Shown here one piece after another: positions 1 through 7,454 of a stretch of 10,178 nucleotides of DNA. Every line of letters starts with the position of its first letter. Within the stretch, counting starts at the first letter, position 1. A program made the translations under genes and the position numbers. The notes below the pieces were generated by a model that saw nothing but the letters and a program-made list of their open reading frames with translations, had not been told where the DNA came from and ran no database searches. Where the stretch lies: positions 1 through 10,178 of the forward strand of contig CAMWUZ010000042.1 of assembly GCA_947177595.1 (NCBI GenBank), read 5' to 3'. This stretch comes from an uncultured Porphyromonadaceae bacterium (lineage in GTDB: Bacteria; Bacteroidota; Bacteroidia; Bacteroidales; Muribaculaceae).

Positions 1-610
1 CGGCATGAATATCCTCGCACTCAGCCTGGGTGTGGGCTACCGAGGCGAGAATGCCTTTGCCGCTGATGTATTTGCCGAACTGCATGGCTCCGGGGAGCTC
101 CGGGGCGGCATCCCAGCGCTTGATGCAGCTCCAGCGCTCAACGATGGGGATGTATTCTTTAGGGTCGGGGTTCTTGATATATTCGGGAATCTGTCCGCCC
201 GCCATCTTCTCATTGAGGTAGTGCCCCTCGAGGTGCAGACCGAGCACCGGGCTTCCGGGCTCGTTCATCATGTTCGTGCAGGTTTCAGCCGCACGGTTTA
301 TCATATCTACCGATGAGCTCGAGAGGGTTGGGAATATGCTTGTTGTGCCATGCTTCATGTGTGTATTCACCGCGGTGCGGAACGCATCTTCCGTTCCCTC
401 CATGAAATCTCTTCCGCCTCCGCCGTGACAGTGAATCTCCACGCCTCCGGGTACCACATACATACCTTTGGCGTCAAAAAGTTCGGCTCCGATAACGGCG
501 AGGTCGCAGTTTGTCACTTCAAGAATCTTGTCGTCGCGCATAAGCACCGAGCCGTCCTTGAGCCATCCGGAGGGGGTGAGGATCTTAGCGTTTATAATCT
601 GGGTAAGCAT
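1..610 (-). CDS. nagA: N-acetylglucosamine-6-phosphate deacetylase (NagA), C-terminus cut off by window edge
   Basis: NagA is a cytoplasmic amidohydrolase that removes acetate from GlcNAc-6-phosphate to give glucosamine-6-phosphate, feeding amino-sugar catabolism and cell-wall recycling. About 203 N-terminal residues are visible; the family is usually about 380-400, so roughly half is present. An N-terminal beta-rich segment leads into the amidohydrolase barrel. The metal-binding HxH is H60-C61-H62, followed by a Gly run. GLHLEGH at 124-130 carries the metal-ligand Glu (E128), and H193 in VAHTQAE is a likely further ligand. The stretch IKRWDAAPELPGA near 163-175 is typical of Bacteroidetes NagA proteins as I recall them. 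The first ATG, at 610, fits the family N-terminus. The gene lies 104 bases beyond the EnvC-like gene and has its own candidate -7 box, so it is probably a separate transcript. Oddity: many NagA proteins read LEGP where this one reads LEGH. Identification is firm; the kinetics and exact substrate are inferred. Confidence 0.93.
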   Translation of the reverse strand, partial: MLTQIINAKILTPSGWLKDGSVLMRDDKILEVTNCDLAVIGAELFDAKGMYVVPGGVEIHCHGGGGRDFMEGTEDAFRTAVNTHMKHGTTSIFPTLSSSSVDMINRAAETCTNMMNEPGSPVLGLHLEGHYLNEKMAGGQIPEYIKNPDPKEYIPIVERWSCIKRWDAAPELPGAMQFGKYISGKGILASVAHTQAECEDIHA

Positions 611-640
611 AGCAGTTACTTTTTGTTACAATTTATAGCA

Positions 641-648
641 CAAAGGTA
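641..648 (-). promoter_or_regulatory. Candidate Bacteroidetes -7 promoter box for nagA
   Basis: On the minus strand this reads TACCTTTG, an exact match to the Bacteroidetes -7 consensus TAnnTTTG. It lies 30 bases before the nagA ATG. No good TTTG -33 box is found 19-21 bases upstream; the closest feature is a T-run at about 662-666, which is too near. A promoter here is plausible because nagA is separated from the preceding gene by 104 bases, but this is an inference from one half of the signal. Confidence 0.4.
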
Positions 649-714
649 AACAAAGATTACGAAAAAGCTACCTGCATTTACGAATTTCTGCATCCGGTCA
701 TATCATTATACCGT

Positions 715-2007
715 TCAGCGTATCCAGAGCATGGGGTTGAGCTTGGTGCGCTCCTTGCGGATCTCGAAGTGGAGAATGGCGCGGTTGTCCTCGTCGGGGT
801 CGGTGAATATGGTGCCGATAGTCTGTCCGGTTTTCACTTTGTCGCCGTTTTTCACGCTTATGGCATCGAGATTGGCATATATGGTGAGGTAGTTGCCGTG
901 GCGTATCATCACGATCGTGCCGTAGCCCGGCTGCTTGAAAGTAGCCGACACGGTGCCTTCAAACACGGCTCTCGCCTGTTTGGATGAGAGTGCCTCGATG
1001 TCAATGCCGGAGTTGTCGGTCTCAACATGGGCGAGCTGCGGGTGTTTCTGTCTGCCGAACCCTCGCACGATACGGTAATTGCCTGAAACGGGGAACAGCA
1101 GCTTGCCCTGATTGCTCTCGAACGAGCCGGAGAGGGCTCGGTCGGCGGCTGTCATGGTAGCGGGTTGAGTCTGTTTTGCCGGTGAAGCCGATTGTCCTGA
1201 GACTCCTGTTTTATTTTTGGTGTTTGCTGCCTGGCGCTTGCGCTCCTCCTCTTTGCGCTGCCGCTCGATACGTGCCTGCTCTTCGGCGATGATTTTGTCA
1301 AGCTCGCGGTCAAGGCGGCGCTGCTGCTCCTGCTTCTGCCTGAGCACAGTGCGCAGGCTGTTGCCTTCCGATTTCAGTTTGGCAACCACCTTGTCGGTCT
1401 CGGCTTTGGCGCTTTCGAGCTCATTGCGGGCGGTGTTGAGTTTCGACATCTGGATATTTCCGGCGTGACGCACCTTGTCAAGCTCGCTCTTGCGCTCTGC
1501 AAGGAGGGTTTCGGTAGCCTTGATGTCCTGCCATTTGCGCTTACGCCAACGGTCGAACTGCTGCATAGAGCGCACGTTGCGGTATGCTTGCGAGAACGAG
1601 CCGGACGAGAAGATGAAGGCGAGTGGACTCATGGACGCGCTCGTGCCCTGGAGCTTGCGGAGCGAGGCGATGTAGCTCTCGCGCAGAGAGGCAATGTGTG
1701 ATTCAAGGGAGTTTATCGAATCGGTGATGGCTGATATGTGGCGGTTTATGGAATCCACGCCCACCTGAATCTTTGAGATTTCGGCTCCCTTAGCCTCTAT
1801 CTCGCCGTTAAGACTGTTCAGGCGCGAAAGCTGTTTCTTAGTCTCGCGCGTATTGACATTGATTTTTTGCGTGGTTTCCTTAATCTGCTTCTTGGTATCC
1901 TGCTGCTCCTTGCGCACACTTGCCGCGCTGCGCTTCCGTTTTTTTGTCTGGGCGTCAGCGCCAAGAGCGCAGATAAGAATTATTATGGCAAAAATTTTTT
2001 TCCACAT
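715..2007 (-). CDS. envC: EnvC-like murein hydrolase activator: signal peptide, coiled coil, degenerate LytM (M23) domain
   Basis: This is a 430-residue exported protein, close to the length of E. coli EnvC (about 420). EnvC activates periplasmic N-acetylmuramoyl-L-alanine amidases at the division septum and is controlled by FtsEX. A signal peptide (residues 1-19, cleavage after GADA) is followed by long charged coiled coil at about 23-120 and 150-260. These are separated by a conserved hinge with PLAFIFSSGSF at about 128-138. A Ser/Gln/Pro-rich linker leads to a LytM fold at 301-430. The zinc-site residues of active M23 peptidases are replaced: NSGID (332-336) where HxGxD is expected, YANL (377-380) where YAHL is usual, and ILHFE (411-415) where HLHFE is usual. 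It is therefore probably an activator, not an enzyme. I chose the ATG at 2007 because the signal peptide starts there; a TTG at 2031 would add 8 unlikely residues. It is the last gene of the dut operon, 33 bases after the DUF4292 gene. No ftsEX or amidase gene is in view. Confidence 0.88.
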   Translation of the reverse strand: MWKKIFAIIILICALGADAQTKKRKRSAASVRKEQQDTKKQIKETTQKINVNTRETKKQLSRLNSLNGEIEAKGAEISKIQVGVDSINRHISAITDSINSLESHIASLRESYIASLRKLQGTSASMSPLAFIFSSGSFSQAYRNVRSMQQFDRWRKRKWQDIKATETLLAERKSELDKVRHAGNIQMSKLNTARNELESAKAETDKVVAKLKSEGNSLRTVLRQKQEQQRRLDRELDKIIAEEQARIERQRKEEERKRQAANTKNKTGVSGQSASPAKQTQPATMTAADRALSGSFESNQGKLLFPVSGNYRIVRGFGRQKHPQLAHVETDNSGIDIEALSSKQARAVFEGTVSATFKQPGYGTIVMIRHGNYLTIYANLDAISVKNGDKVKTGQTIGTIFTDPDEDNRAILHFEIRKERTKLNPMLWIR

Positions 2008-2040
2008 ATCGCTTAGGTTTGATGAAAGCAAATGCCGGTA

Positions 2041-2763
2041 TTACCTTGCCCCGCCCAGTATTCCGGTGATATCTGAGGGGTCGATAGGGGTGTATTTGCC
2101 GGACAGTTTTATCTCTCTCGGCTCCACCCCGTCATTCCATCTGGCTTTGCTCCATTGCCACTCTATAACGGCATTTATATCTTTTTTTGTTTTTTCCGAT
2201 TGAATGTCAATCACCGTGCTCTCAGCCATATCGCCGAACGGGGTGCTCACCACGGAGGGATATGTGAGTGACACTTTGGTGACATCGCGGTTGTCGAACG
2301 AAATCTTAGCGAGCATATCTCCATTCATCTCCCTGCTCACCGACGCACCCACGGGCAGTACGCGCTGCGGAATATCAACCGGATGCCCGGTGAGAATATC
2401 CTGAACAGACGATGCGTTTAAGGGCATATCGGCAAGAAATCGCGAGATGTTCTGCCCGATATACTGCCGGTGCATCTTGTCAACCACCAGCACGCTGTCG
2501 TCTGTGGCATGAGCTACAAATACTTCCATTCCGAACACTTTTGCCGATACTGTGATGCTTGTGTCGCGAATCATGGTGACTGTCGCGCTAACCGACAGAT
2601 TTGCCGGTGAGGAAACCTTGAGGTTTACCGGTACTCTCACCCTTGTCCATGCGGCAGGTGTATTCTGCTCCGTTTCCACAATCTGTCTGGTGCTTTTGCA
2701 GGAGTCGAGGCAGAGTGCGGCGACAATAAGTACGAGCAGCGGTAGTATCTTTCTCAGTGTCAT
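2041..2763 (-). CDS. DUF4292 family lipoprotein
   Basis: This 240-residue protein has a type II signal peptide: a Lys/Arg-bearing start, a hydrophobic core at about 5-19 and a lipobox LDSC with the lipidated Cys at residue 22. The mature part is mostly beta-strand-like and matches my recollection of the DUF4292 family, a Bacteroidetes lipoprotein family whose fold I recall as related to LolA/LolB lipoprotein carriers; that relationship is not visible here. The C-terminal stretch EWQWSKARWNDGVEPREIKL (about residues 201-220) is typical of the group. Its start codon overlaps the stop of the TPR gene (ATGA, 2760-2763), which implies translational coupling. The EnvC-like gene follows 33 bases later. 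The location suggests a periplasmic or outer-membrane partner of the TPR lipoprotein and the EnvC-like protein. The biochemical function is unknown. Confidence 0.82.
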   Translation of the reverse strand: MTLRKILPLLVLIVAALCLDSCKSTRQIVETEQNTPAAWTRVRVPVNLKVSSPANLSVSATVTMIRDTSITVSAKVFGMEVFVAHATDDSVLVVDKMHRQYIGQNISRFLADMPLNASSVQDILTGHPVDIPQRVLPVGASVSREMNGDMLAKISFDNRDVTKVSLTYPSVVSTPFGDMAESTVIDIQSEKTKKDINAVIEWQWSKARWNDGVEPREIKLSGKYTPIDPSDITGILGGAR

Positions 2764-4499
2764 TTGCTGAAATATGTTTTATACTTCACCTTTTTAGCGA
2801 TCAGTTCATTGTCGGGCTCAAGCTCGAGAGCTTTTTTCCAGTGTGCGACAGCCTGACTGTAATATTGATTCATGAAGGAGATGTCTCCGGCATGGTCATA
2901 TAGCTCAGCACTCGGTTCTTCAGTTTTTTCCAGCGCATCATCTATAATCTCCATAGCGCCACCGTAGTTTTTTTTCTTGAAGAGAACCCATGCGTAAGTA
3001 TCGAGCGACGTCGCATCATCGGGTCGTTCGGCAACGACCCTCAGAATCATATCCTCGGCTTTGTCAAGGTCTCTGCCGGTGCAGGCGAGATAGTATGCGC
3101 AGTTGTTGAGGGCGGTTAGATTTGCCGGATTGAGTTCTATCGCCTTGTCGTAGAAGATAAACGCGCTGTCGGTCAGCTCGCGGGCATAGAAATTGTCACC
3201 GAGGGCGGTGTACAGCTCCGACCGTATTTCGGTATCGTTCGGATCGGCGATATTCAATGCCTTGCGCAGGTCTGCTTCCGCCTCCACGTAATCACCGGTC
3301 TGATTGAGGGCTGTTGCGGATAGCAGATAGCTCGTGGTGTTGTCCGGGAAAAAGTGCTGACCGCGTCGGGCGCTTCTGATGGCGCCTTTGAAGTCGCTGA
3401 GCCGTAGATAGAGTGATGTGAGCGCAAGCCACTGGTTCTCATCGTTGGGATCAAGGTCGAGTGAAAACTCAGCCTGCTCCGCCGCCTGCGCATAATCTTC
3501 TATGGCGATGAGATAGTCGCGGTAGAGATTTCTCACGGTCACATCATGCGGGTGCATTTCAAGAAGGCGAGAGAACATACGGTTGATGCGCGGATGCTGC
3601 ACCGAGTCATTATAGAGCGCCGAGGTGTATTCGCGCAGAATCTCCACCTTTGGCTCGATGTCAAGATTCTCCTGCTCAAGAGCCCGGAAAATCTCGCGAT
3701 CGTAGGCGATGCTGTCACCCTTCTGCTTGTAGAACATGGCGCGTGAGTAGTAGGCAAGCCCGTTGGAAGGGTCGATTTCCACCGCTTTATTATAAAAGGC
3801 TATGGCGGAGTCGGGTTGACCGAGCTGATTGAACACATCACCCGCAAAAATATTGTATTCGGGGGTCAGTGGGCTTGACATGAGCAATTTCCGCGCTTCA
3901 TTGAGCATAGCGGCGGTGTCGTTCTGCATATACTGGAGCTGAATCTTGCGCGAGGTTATCTGAAGATTGGTGCCCTGCGCAATCTCAAGGGTGTCATACA
4001 GGCTGAGAGCTTTTTCTATATTCGATCTATCGCCGCTGGAGGCAAGCACTTCGGCATATCGCACGGCAAGTTCAGGGCGATCAGGCTGCTTATCATGCAG
4101 TCTGCCCCAGGTGCTTATGGCGTTGCCTCTCTCGCCAATCTGCGATGAGATTGCGGCATATAGCAGGCTGCTGTAGAAATCATCCGGTTCCTCATCCACA
4201 TATCTGCCCATCAGCTCGTATCCCTGTGCGAGAGCCGCGCTGTCGCCGCGCGAGAGCATCATCATGTTGTACCCGTGTTCAAATCCGAGATAGGAGTCTT
4301 CCGGATTCAACTCATACGCTCTCTTGGTGAGCTCGTAGTATGAATCCCGGGCATCGGTGTTTTTCGCTCTCAGTGCTTCAAGGAAGATATAGTCTGATTT
4401 TGCCGGTTCACTTTTCGGCGCGGTTGATTTCTGCGCGCCGCAACCGGTGGCAATCAGGGAAATGGTGATAGCAATGAGTATTTGAAGCGGTTTAACCAT
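2760..4499 (-). CDS. TPR-repeat lipoprotein
   Basis: This is a 579-residue lipoprotein. The signal peptide ends in a lipobox IATGC with Cys20 as the lipidation site, followed by a short Lys/Ser/Pro linker. The rest is helical and made of tetratricopeptide repeats. The clearest units lie at about 213-246 (ending FYNKAVEIDPSN), 353-386, 388-420, 424-457 (FYDKAIELNPAN), 460-493, 496-525 and 532-565 (WKKALELEPDN). More diverged repeats fill residues 40-210. TPR solenoids are protein-binding scaffolds, and I see no catalytic motif. The ATG at 4499 sits 14 bases after the dut stop, and the stop overlaps the DUF4292 start by four bases, so all are probably one transcript. By context it may scaffold an envelope complex involving DUF4292 and the EnvC-like protein. 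That role is inferred; the TPR content and lipoprotein nature are seen directly. Confidence 0.88.
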   Translation of the reverse strand: MVKPLQILIAITISLIATGCGAQKSTAPKSEPAKSDYIFLEALRAKNTDARDSYYELTKRAYELNPEDSYLGFEHGYNMMMLSRGDSAALAQGYELMGRYVDEEPDDFYSSLLYAAISSQIGERGNAISTWGRLHDKQPDRPELAVRYAEVLASSGDRSNIEKALSLYDTLEIAQGTNLQITSRKIQLQYMQNDTAAMLNEARKLLMSSPLTPEYNIFAGDVFNQLGQPDSAIAFYNKAVEIDPSNGLAYYSRAMFYKQKGDSIAYDREIFRALEQENLDIEPKVEILREYTSALYNDSVQHPRINRMFSRLLEMHPHDVTVRNLYRDYLIAIEDYAQAAEQAEFSLDLDPNDENQWLALTSLYLRLSDFKGAIRSARRGQHFFPDNTTSYLLSATALNQTGDYVEAEADLRKALNIADPNDTEIRSELYTALGDNFYARELTDSAFIFYDKAIELNPANLTALNNCAYYLACTGRDLDKAEDMILRVVAERPDDATSLDTYAWVLFKKKNYGGAMEIIDDALEKTEEPSAELYDHAGDISFMNQYYSQAVAHWKKALELEPDNELIAKKVKYKTYFSK

Positions 4500-4513
4500 C
4501 AGTATGTCTGCTC

Positions 4514-4957
4514 TTAGTTTGTGCCGGTGTGTCCGAATGCGCCGTCACCGCGCTCTGTCGAGTCAAGCTCTTTGGCGTGTTCCCATTCCACGCGGGTGTA
4601 GCGTGTGATGACCATCTGGCAGATGCGTTCACCGTTTGTGATAGTAAAAGGCTCGTTGGAGAGATTGATGACAATGGCACTTATCTCGCCACGGTAGTCG
4701 GAATCGACTGTGCCCGGTGTATTGACTAATGAAATGCCTTTTTTTAGCGCCAGTCCGCTGCGCGGTCTCATCTGGCACTCGTAGCCTACCGGCAGCTGAA
4801 TGCGCAGTCCGGTAGGGCTAAGCGCTCTTTCCAGCGGACCGAGAGTCACCGGCTCGTCAAGACACGCCCTCACATCCATTCCGGCGGCATGGGGAGTTTC
4901 ATACATGGGCAGTTCGTTGCCCGAACGGTTGATTATTTTGACCTTTACAGTATCCAT
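4514..4957 (-). CDS. dut: Deoxyuridine 5'-triphosphate nucleotidohydrolase (dUTPase)
   Basis: dUTPase hydrolyses dUTP to dUMP and PPi, keeping uracil out of DNA and supplying the thymidylate precursor. The protein is 147 residues, the normal length for the trimeric family. All five conserved motifs are present in order: I, AAGMDVRA (24-31); II, PRSGLA (65-70); III, GTVDSDYRGE (82-91), with the catalytic Asp at 85 and the uracil-stacking Tyr at 88; IV, GERICQM (109-115); V, RGDGAFGHTG (136-145), whose Phe caps the nucleotide. In motif V an Ala (140) replaces the usual second Gly, a mild variation. It is the first gene of a four-gene operon, with a promoter box 28 bases upstream, and is followed after 14 bases by the TPR lipoprotein gene. 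The PPi it releases is also the substrate of HppA, but the two genes are not in one operon. Confidence 0.97.
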   Translation of the reverse strand: MDTVKVKIINRSGNELPMYETPHAAGMDVRACLDEPVTLGPLERALSPTGLRIQLPVGYECQMRPRSGLALKKGISLVNTPGTVDSDYRGEISAIVINLSNEPFTITNGERICQMVITRYTRVEWEHAKELDSTERGDGAFGHTGTN

Positions 4958-4985
4958 GATACGTTGATATTTTCTATTTAAACTA

Positions 4986-4993
4986 CAAAATTA
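4986..4993 (-). promoter_or_regulatory. Candidate -7 promoter box for the dut operon
   Basis: The minus strand reads TAATTTTG, an exact TAnnTTTG match, ending 28 bases before the dut ATG and predicting a leader of about 20 bases. The -33 position lacks a clear TTTG at the usual 19-21 base spacing; a TTG about 14 bases upstream is too close. The box partly overlaps one arm of an inverted repeat (4990-4997). Promoter use is supported by its place between two units, after a 132-base gap. Confidence 0.5.
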
Positions 4994-5052
4994 GGCAAAA
5001 ATATCTCAACTCTCCCATTTTATCTTATCCACCTCTCCTAAAAATGCCTAAT
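4990..5052. repeat. Interrupted 8-base inverted repeat in the dut upstream spacer
   Basis: On the + strand ATTAGGCA (4990-4997) and TGCCTAAT (5045-5052) are perfect reverse complements, separated by 47 bases. The left arm overlaps the proposed dut -7 box. It could be an operator with paired sites, or chance: an 8-base match somewhere in a spacer this size is only modestly unlikely. No other clear structure or gene was found in 4958-5089, and no convincing terminator follows the thioredoxin gene that ends at 5090. Confidence 0.3.
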
Positions 5053-5089
5053 GAATAGCTTATAAGTTGAAATTCGTAATCTCCCGAGC

Positions 5090-6397
5090 CTATTTTAACG
5101 CGGCATTGAGATAATCATATAGGGCGTGGGAGTGGAAAGGCGGCACATTGTCTTTGGTGATGTTGCCCGAACGGTCTATGAAGTAGCTGCTTGGGAATCC
5201 TTGCAGGTTCAGCCGGCTTATAATCGCGTCTGCCATCTCGTCGTCATTTATAAAGATATGAACGGCATTAGTGACGGCAGGCGCCAGTTCAGCCCATTGC
5301 TTTTGCTCTGATTTGAGCCACAGAACAGCGAATACCACATCTTTATTCTTGAAATGCGCTCTGATATCCTCACTCTCGGATAGAGATGCCCGGCAGGGTC
5401 CGCACCAAGTTGCGCTCACATCAAGATAAACAGGTTTGCCGGGATATGCTTTTCTCAGCCATTCAACCGGCTCGACATTTTCTATTGAACTTACGGTGCC
5501 ATCCCGATACACTAAAATATCGGATTGTCTGATGCCGGAGAGGTCTATGGCACTCGCCGAGCTGCCAAAAACTCTGTCAAAATATGCGGAATCGGCAAAA
5601 TCTCCACGGTGTGGCACGGTGTCATCTGCAAGCGCTACAAACATCAGATCGCGGATTCTGCCTTCAGGAGCGCTTTTCACTATATCCGGAAAATTCACGC
5701 ACAATGCTCCGAGATGGTATGGAAAAATCATCAGCCGGGCATTGTTTTCATTGTAAATATCGAATATGCTGTCGGTAAAGAATGCTAATTGCTCATCTTT
5801 GTTTGCTCCGGTATAATCAATCGCAGCGTTGGCGAGTGTGAAGAGATTTTCGGTTCTCAGCATTTCGGCAGCCTCATCACTCAGACGATTGGTAGTGACA
5901 TATTCATCAATTGTCTTTTGGGTATTATTCACCGCAGCCTTAAATTCAGGCATATAGACACTTAAAGGTGTGTCAGGAGACGGTAACCTCAGGTTATAGT
6001 AAATATTTGATATCGCTTTACGGGCGTGGGAGTATTCCTCATTGAGCGATGCATGGTCTCCGCTAAGATGAAAAACAACAGGAGATACTGATGCATCGAT
6101 TTCAATATGAATGGAATCGCCCGGTTCAGCATAGGCGTAAACAAACTCTCTGTTGTAAACAATGGTGAATGTATGCGCTGAAGAATATGGTATCTTTGTG
6201 TTGAATGTGCCGGTGGAGTCAACATCAACAAATGCCCGAACAGACTTCTGGCTGAAATCACATTCATTTACTATAAGGCTCTTTCTCCCGTTATCCGCAA
6301 TGCCTGAAATATGCCCTGTCACAGTTACCGAATCAGTTGGGACTGCTGCAACGGTGCCCCAGGTAAGCAAGCCTAAAATGTAAAGAGATATTCTCAT
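5090..6397 (-). CDS. Exported thioredoxin-fold protein with large N-terminal module (TlpA/ResA-like)
   Basis: This is a 435-residue protein predicted to act in the periplasm as a thiol-disulfide oxidoreductase. The N-terminus is a signal peptide (hydrophobic core about residues 4-18) with no lipobox Cys. A beta-rich segment follows at about 22-115, resembling the DUF4369-type modules that precede thioredoxin domains in Bacteroidetes. A helical middle part spans about 120-240, and the thioredoxin domain occupies about 320-435. The redox motif WCGPC is at 331-335, in the context LDVSATWCGPCRASL, and the cis-Pro loop is GFPSS at 400-404. I chose the ATG at 6397 because the signal peptide begins there and it leaves a 10-base gap after the upstream gene's stop; a TTG at 6436 would overlap that gene. 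The two thioredoxin genes are very likely cotranscribed. The substrate is unknown; cytochrome c maturation or general disulfide reduction are possibilities. Confidence 0.85.
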   Translation of the reverse strand: MRISLYILGLLTWGTVAAVPTDSVTVTGHISGIADNGRKSLIVNECDFSQKSVRAFVDVDSTGTFNTKIPYSSAHTFTIVYNREFVYAYAEPGDSIHIEIDASVSPVVFHLSGDHASLNEEYSHARKAISNIYYNLRLPSPDTPLSVYMPEFKAAVNNTQKTIDEYVTTNRLSDEAAEMLRTENLFTLANAAIDYTGANKDEQLAFFTDSIFDIYNENNARLMIFPYHLGALCVNFPDIVKSAPEGRIRDLMFVALADDTVPHRGDFADSAYFDRVFGSSASAIDLSGIRQSDILVYRDGTVSSIENVEPVEWLRKAYPGKPVYLDVSATWCGPCRASLSESEDIRAHFKNKDVVFAVLWLKSEQKQWAELAPAVTNAVHIFINDDEMADAIISRLNLQGFPSSYFIDRSGNITKDNVPPFHSHALYDYLNAALK

Positions 6398-6407
6398 AAT
6401 CAATTGC

Positions 6408-7454
6408 TTAATCGGCTGAGGGGATATATTTTTCAAGGGTTGATAACAGATTGTCTTCCCATAGTCCGCGCTCCAGAACCGTGCCGTCCGGACCGAACAG
6501 GATTACTGTCGGCACTGCGGTGATATTGTACAGGTTCACCGGCTCATCGCCTCCGTTTACCCATATTTCCCACGGGAGTTCCATCTTCTGCGCTGCTTCG
6601 AGCGATTTTTCCGGTTCATCCCAGATAGTTACGCCGAGTATCTTCAGATTTTGATTCTTGTATTTTTCATACGCTTTTTTCAGAGTAGGCATCGCGGCTC
6701 TGCACGGTCCGCACCAGCTTGCCCAGAAGTCGAGCAGCACATAATCGCCGTGACCCACCACGTCGCTGAGTTTGTGCTCCACTCCATCGTATGCCACCGT
6801 GAAATCCTTGAATTTATTCCCGGGTTTCACAGCTTCCTGGTTTCTCCTGCGTATAAGGATATTCTGCACTCTCTGATAATTTCCGATCGCAGGATATTTA
6901 TCAACAGTTGATTCTATTTCGGCTAAAGACAGATTGCCATGCCCCATGTTGAAATAATAGGCGCCTAAGATGTCGTTGCCATGGGTATTGATTTCTTGAA
7001 ATATGGTAGATGAAAATTCCTTGAGGATGGCGCTGCGATCTTCATCGTTGGTCGCCGTCTGATACCGTTTGCCAATCTCCTGAATTTTATTATTGAAGGC
7101 TGATACACTGTCGTTGTAACCACCGGTGGACTCCCATGTGCGCTTTACTCCGTGCTCAATGTCTTCGACCTTTACATTGTGCAATATATCAGCGTCTGAA
7201 AGAATGAAAAGTCCGGCGTAACCTCCGGCTTCCAATGAAATGATTCCTTCCGGATATTTGTTACTTGCAAAGCAGACTGTATCGTCTTGTATCGGAAGGG
7301 AGTCTATAAGTTCTTTGGTGTCATAATTTAGCAGCCGCACGAAAGCTCCGTCTTTCTCACGCGGCAGAATCAGTTTGGTGGTATGCTGTGCATAGGCGGT
7401 GCAAGATGCAATCAGCGCAATTGATGCAAGTAATGTGTTTAGTTTTGTTTTCAT
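6408..7454 (-). CDS. TlpA-family thioredoxin-like protein, exported, possibly a lipoprotein
   Basis: This is a 348-residue exported thiol-disulfide oxidoreductase. The N-terminal signal ends ambiguously. IASC at 15-18 satisfies a lipobox, while AYA followed by Gln at 20-23 would suit ordinary signal peptidase. An N-terminal beta-rich module (about 25-115, DUF4369-like) and a helical linker lead to the thioredoxin domain (about 210-348), with WCGPC at 247-251 inside LDFWASWCGPCRAAMPTL. The cis-Pro loop is AVPT at 313-316. I chose the ATG at 7454 because it opens the signal peptide; a GTG at 7481 would place the start inside a terminator hairpin. The next gene, another thioredoxin-like protein, starts 10 bases after its stop. 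The gene begins 17 bases beyond the hppA terminator hairpin and has no TAnnTTTG box in the 73-base spacer, so how it is transcribed is unclear. Confidence 0.9.
   Translation of the reverse strand: MKTKLNTLLASIALIASCTAYAQHTTKLILPREKDGAFVRLLNYDTKELIDSLPIQDDTVCFASNKYPEGIISLEAGGYAGLFILSDADILHNVKVEDIEHGVKRTWESTGGYNDSVSAFNNKIQEIGKRYQTATNDEDRSAILKEFSSTIFQEINTHGNDILGAYYFNMGHGNLSLAEIESTVDKYPAIGNYQRVQNILIRRRNQEAVKPGNKFKDFTVAYDGVEHKLSDVVGHGDYVLLDFWASWCGPCRAAMPTLKKAYEKYKNQNLKILGVTIWDEPEKSLEAAQKMELPWEIWVNGGDEPVNLYNITAVPTVILFGPDGTVLERGLWEDNLLSTLEKYIPSAD

Noticed and set aside
5..649. Open frames on the + strand (5-316 and 350-649) opposite nagA
   Set aside because: They are antisense to a clearly recognisable NagA sequence, have no family resemblance or promoter, and arise from its codon bias.
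611..714. Possible terminator between the EnvC-like gene and nagA
   Set aside because: Only a 4-base stem (CGGT/ACCG) is found just after the stop, with no T-run directly behind it.
2005..2031. Longer start (TTG at 2031) for the EnvC-like protein
   Set aside because: It would put eight polar residues before a complete signal peptide that starts at the ATG at 2007.
4958..5089. Small RNA or short gene in the spacer between dut and the thioredoxin gene
   Set aside because: No stable stem-loop with a T-run and no frame with a credible start; only a promoter box and the short inverted repeat are visible.
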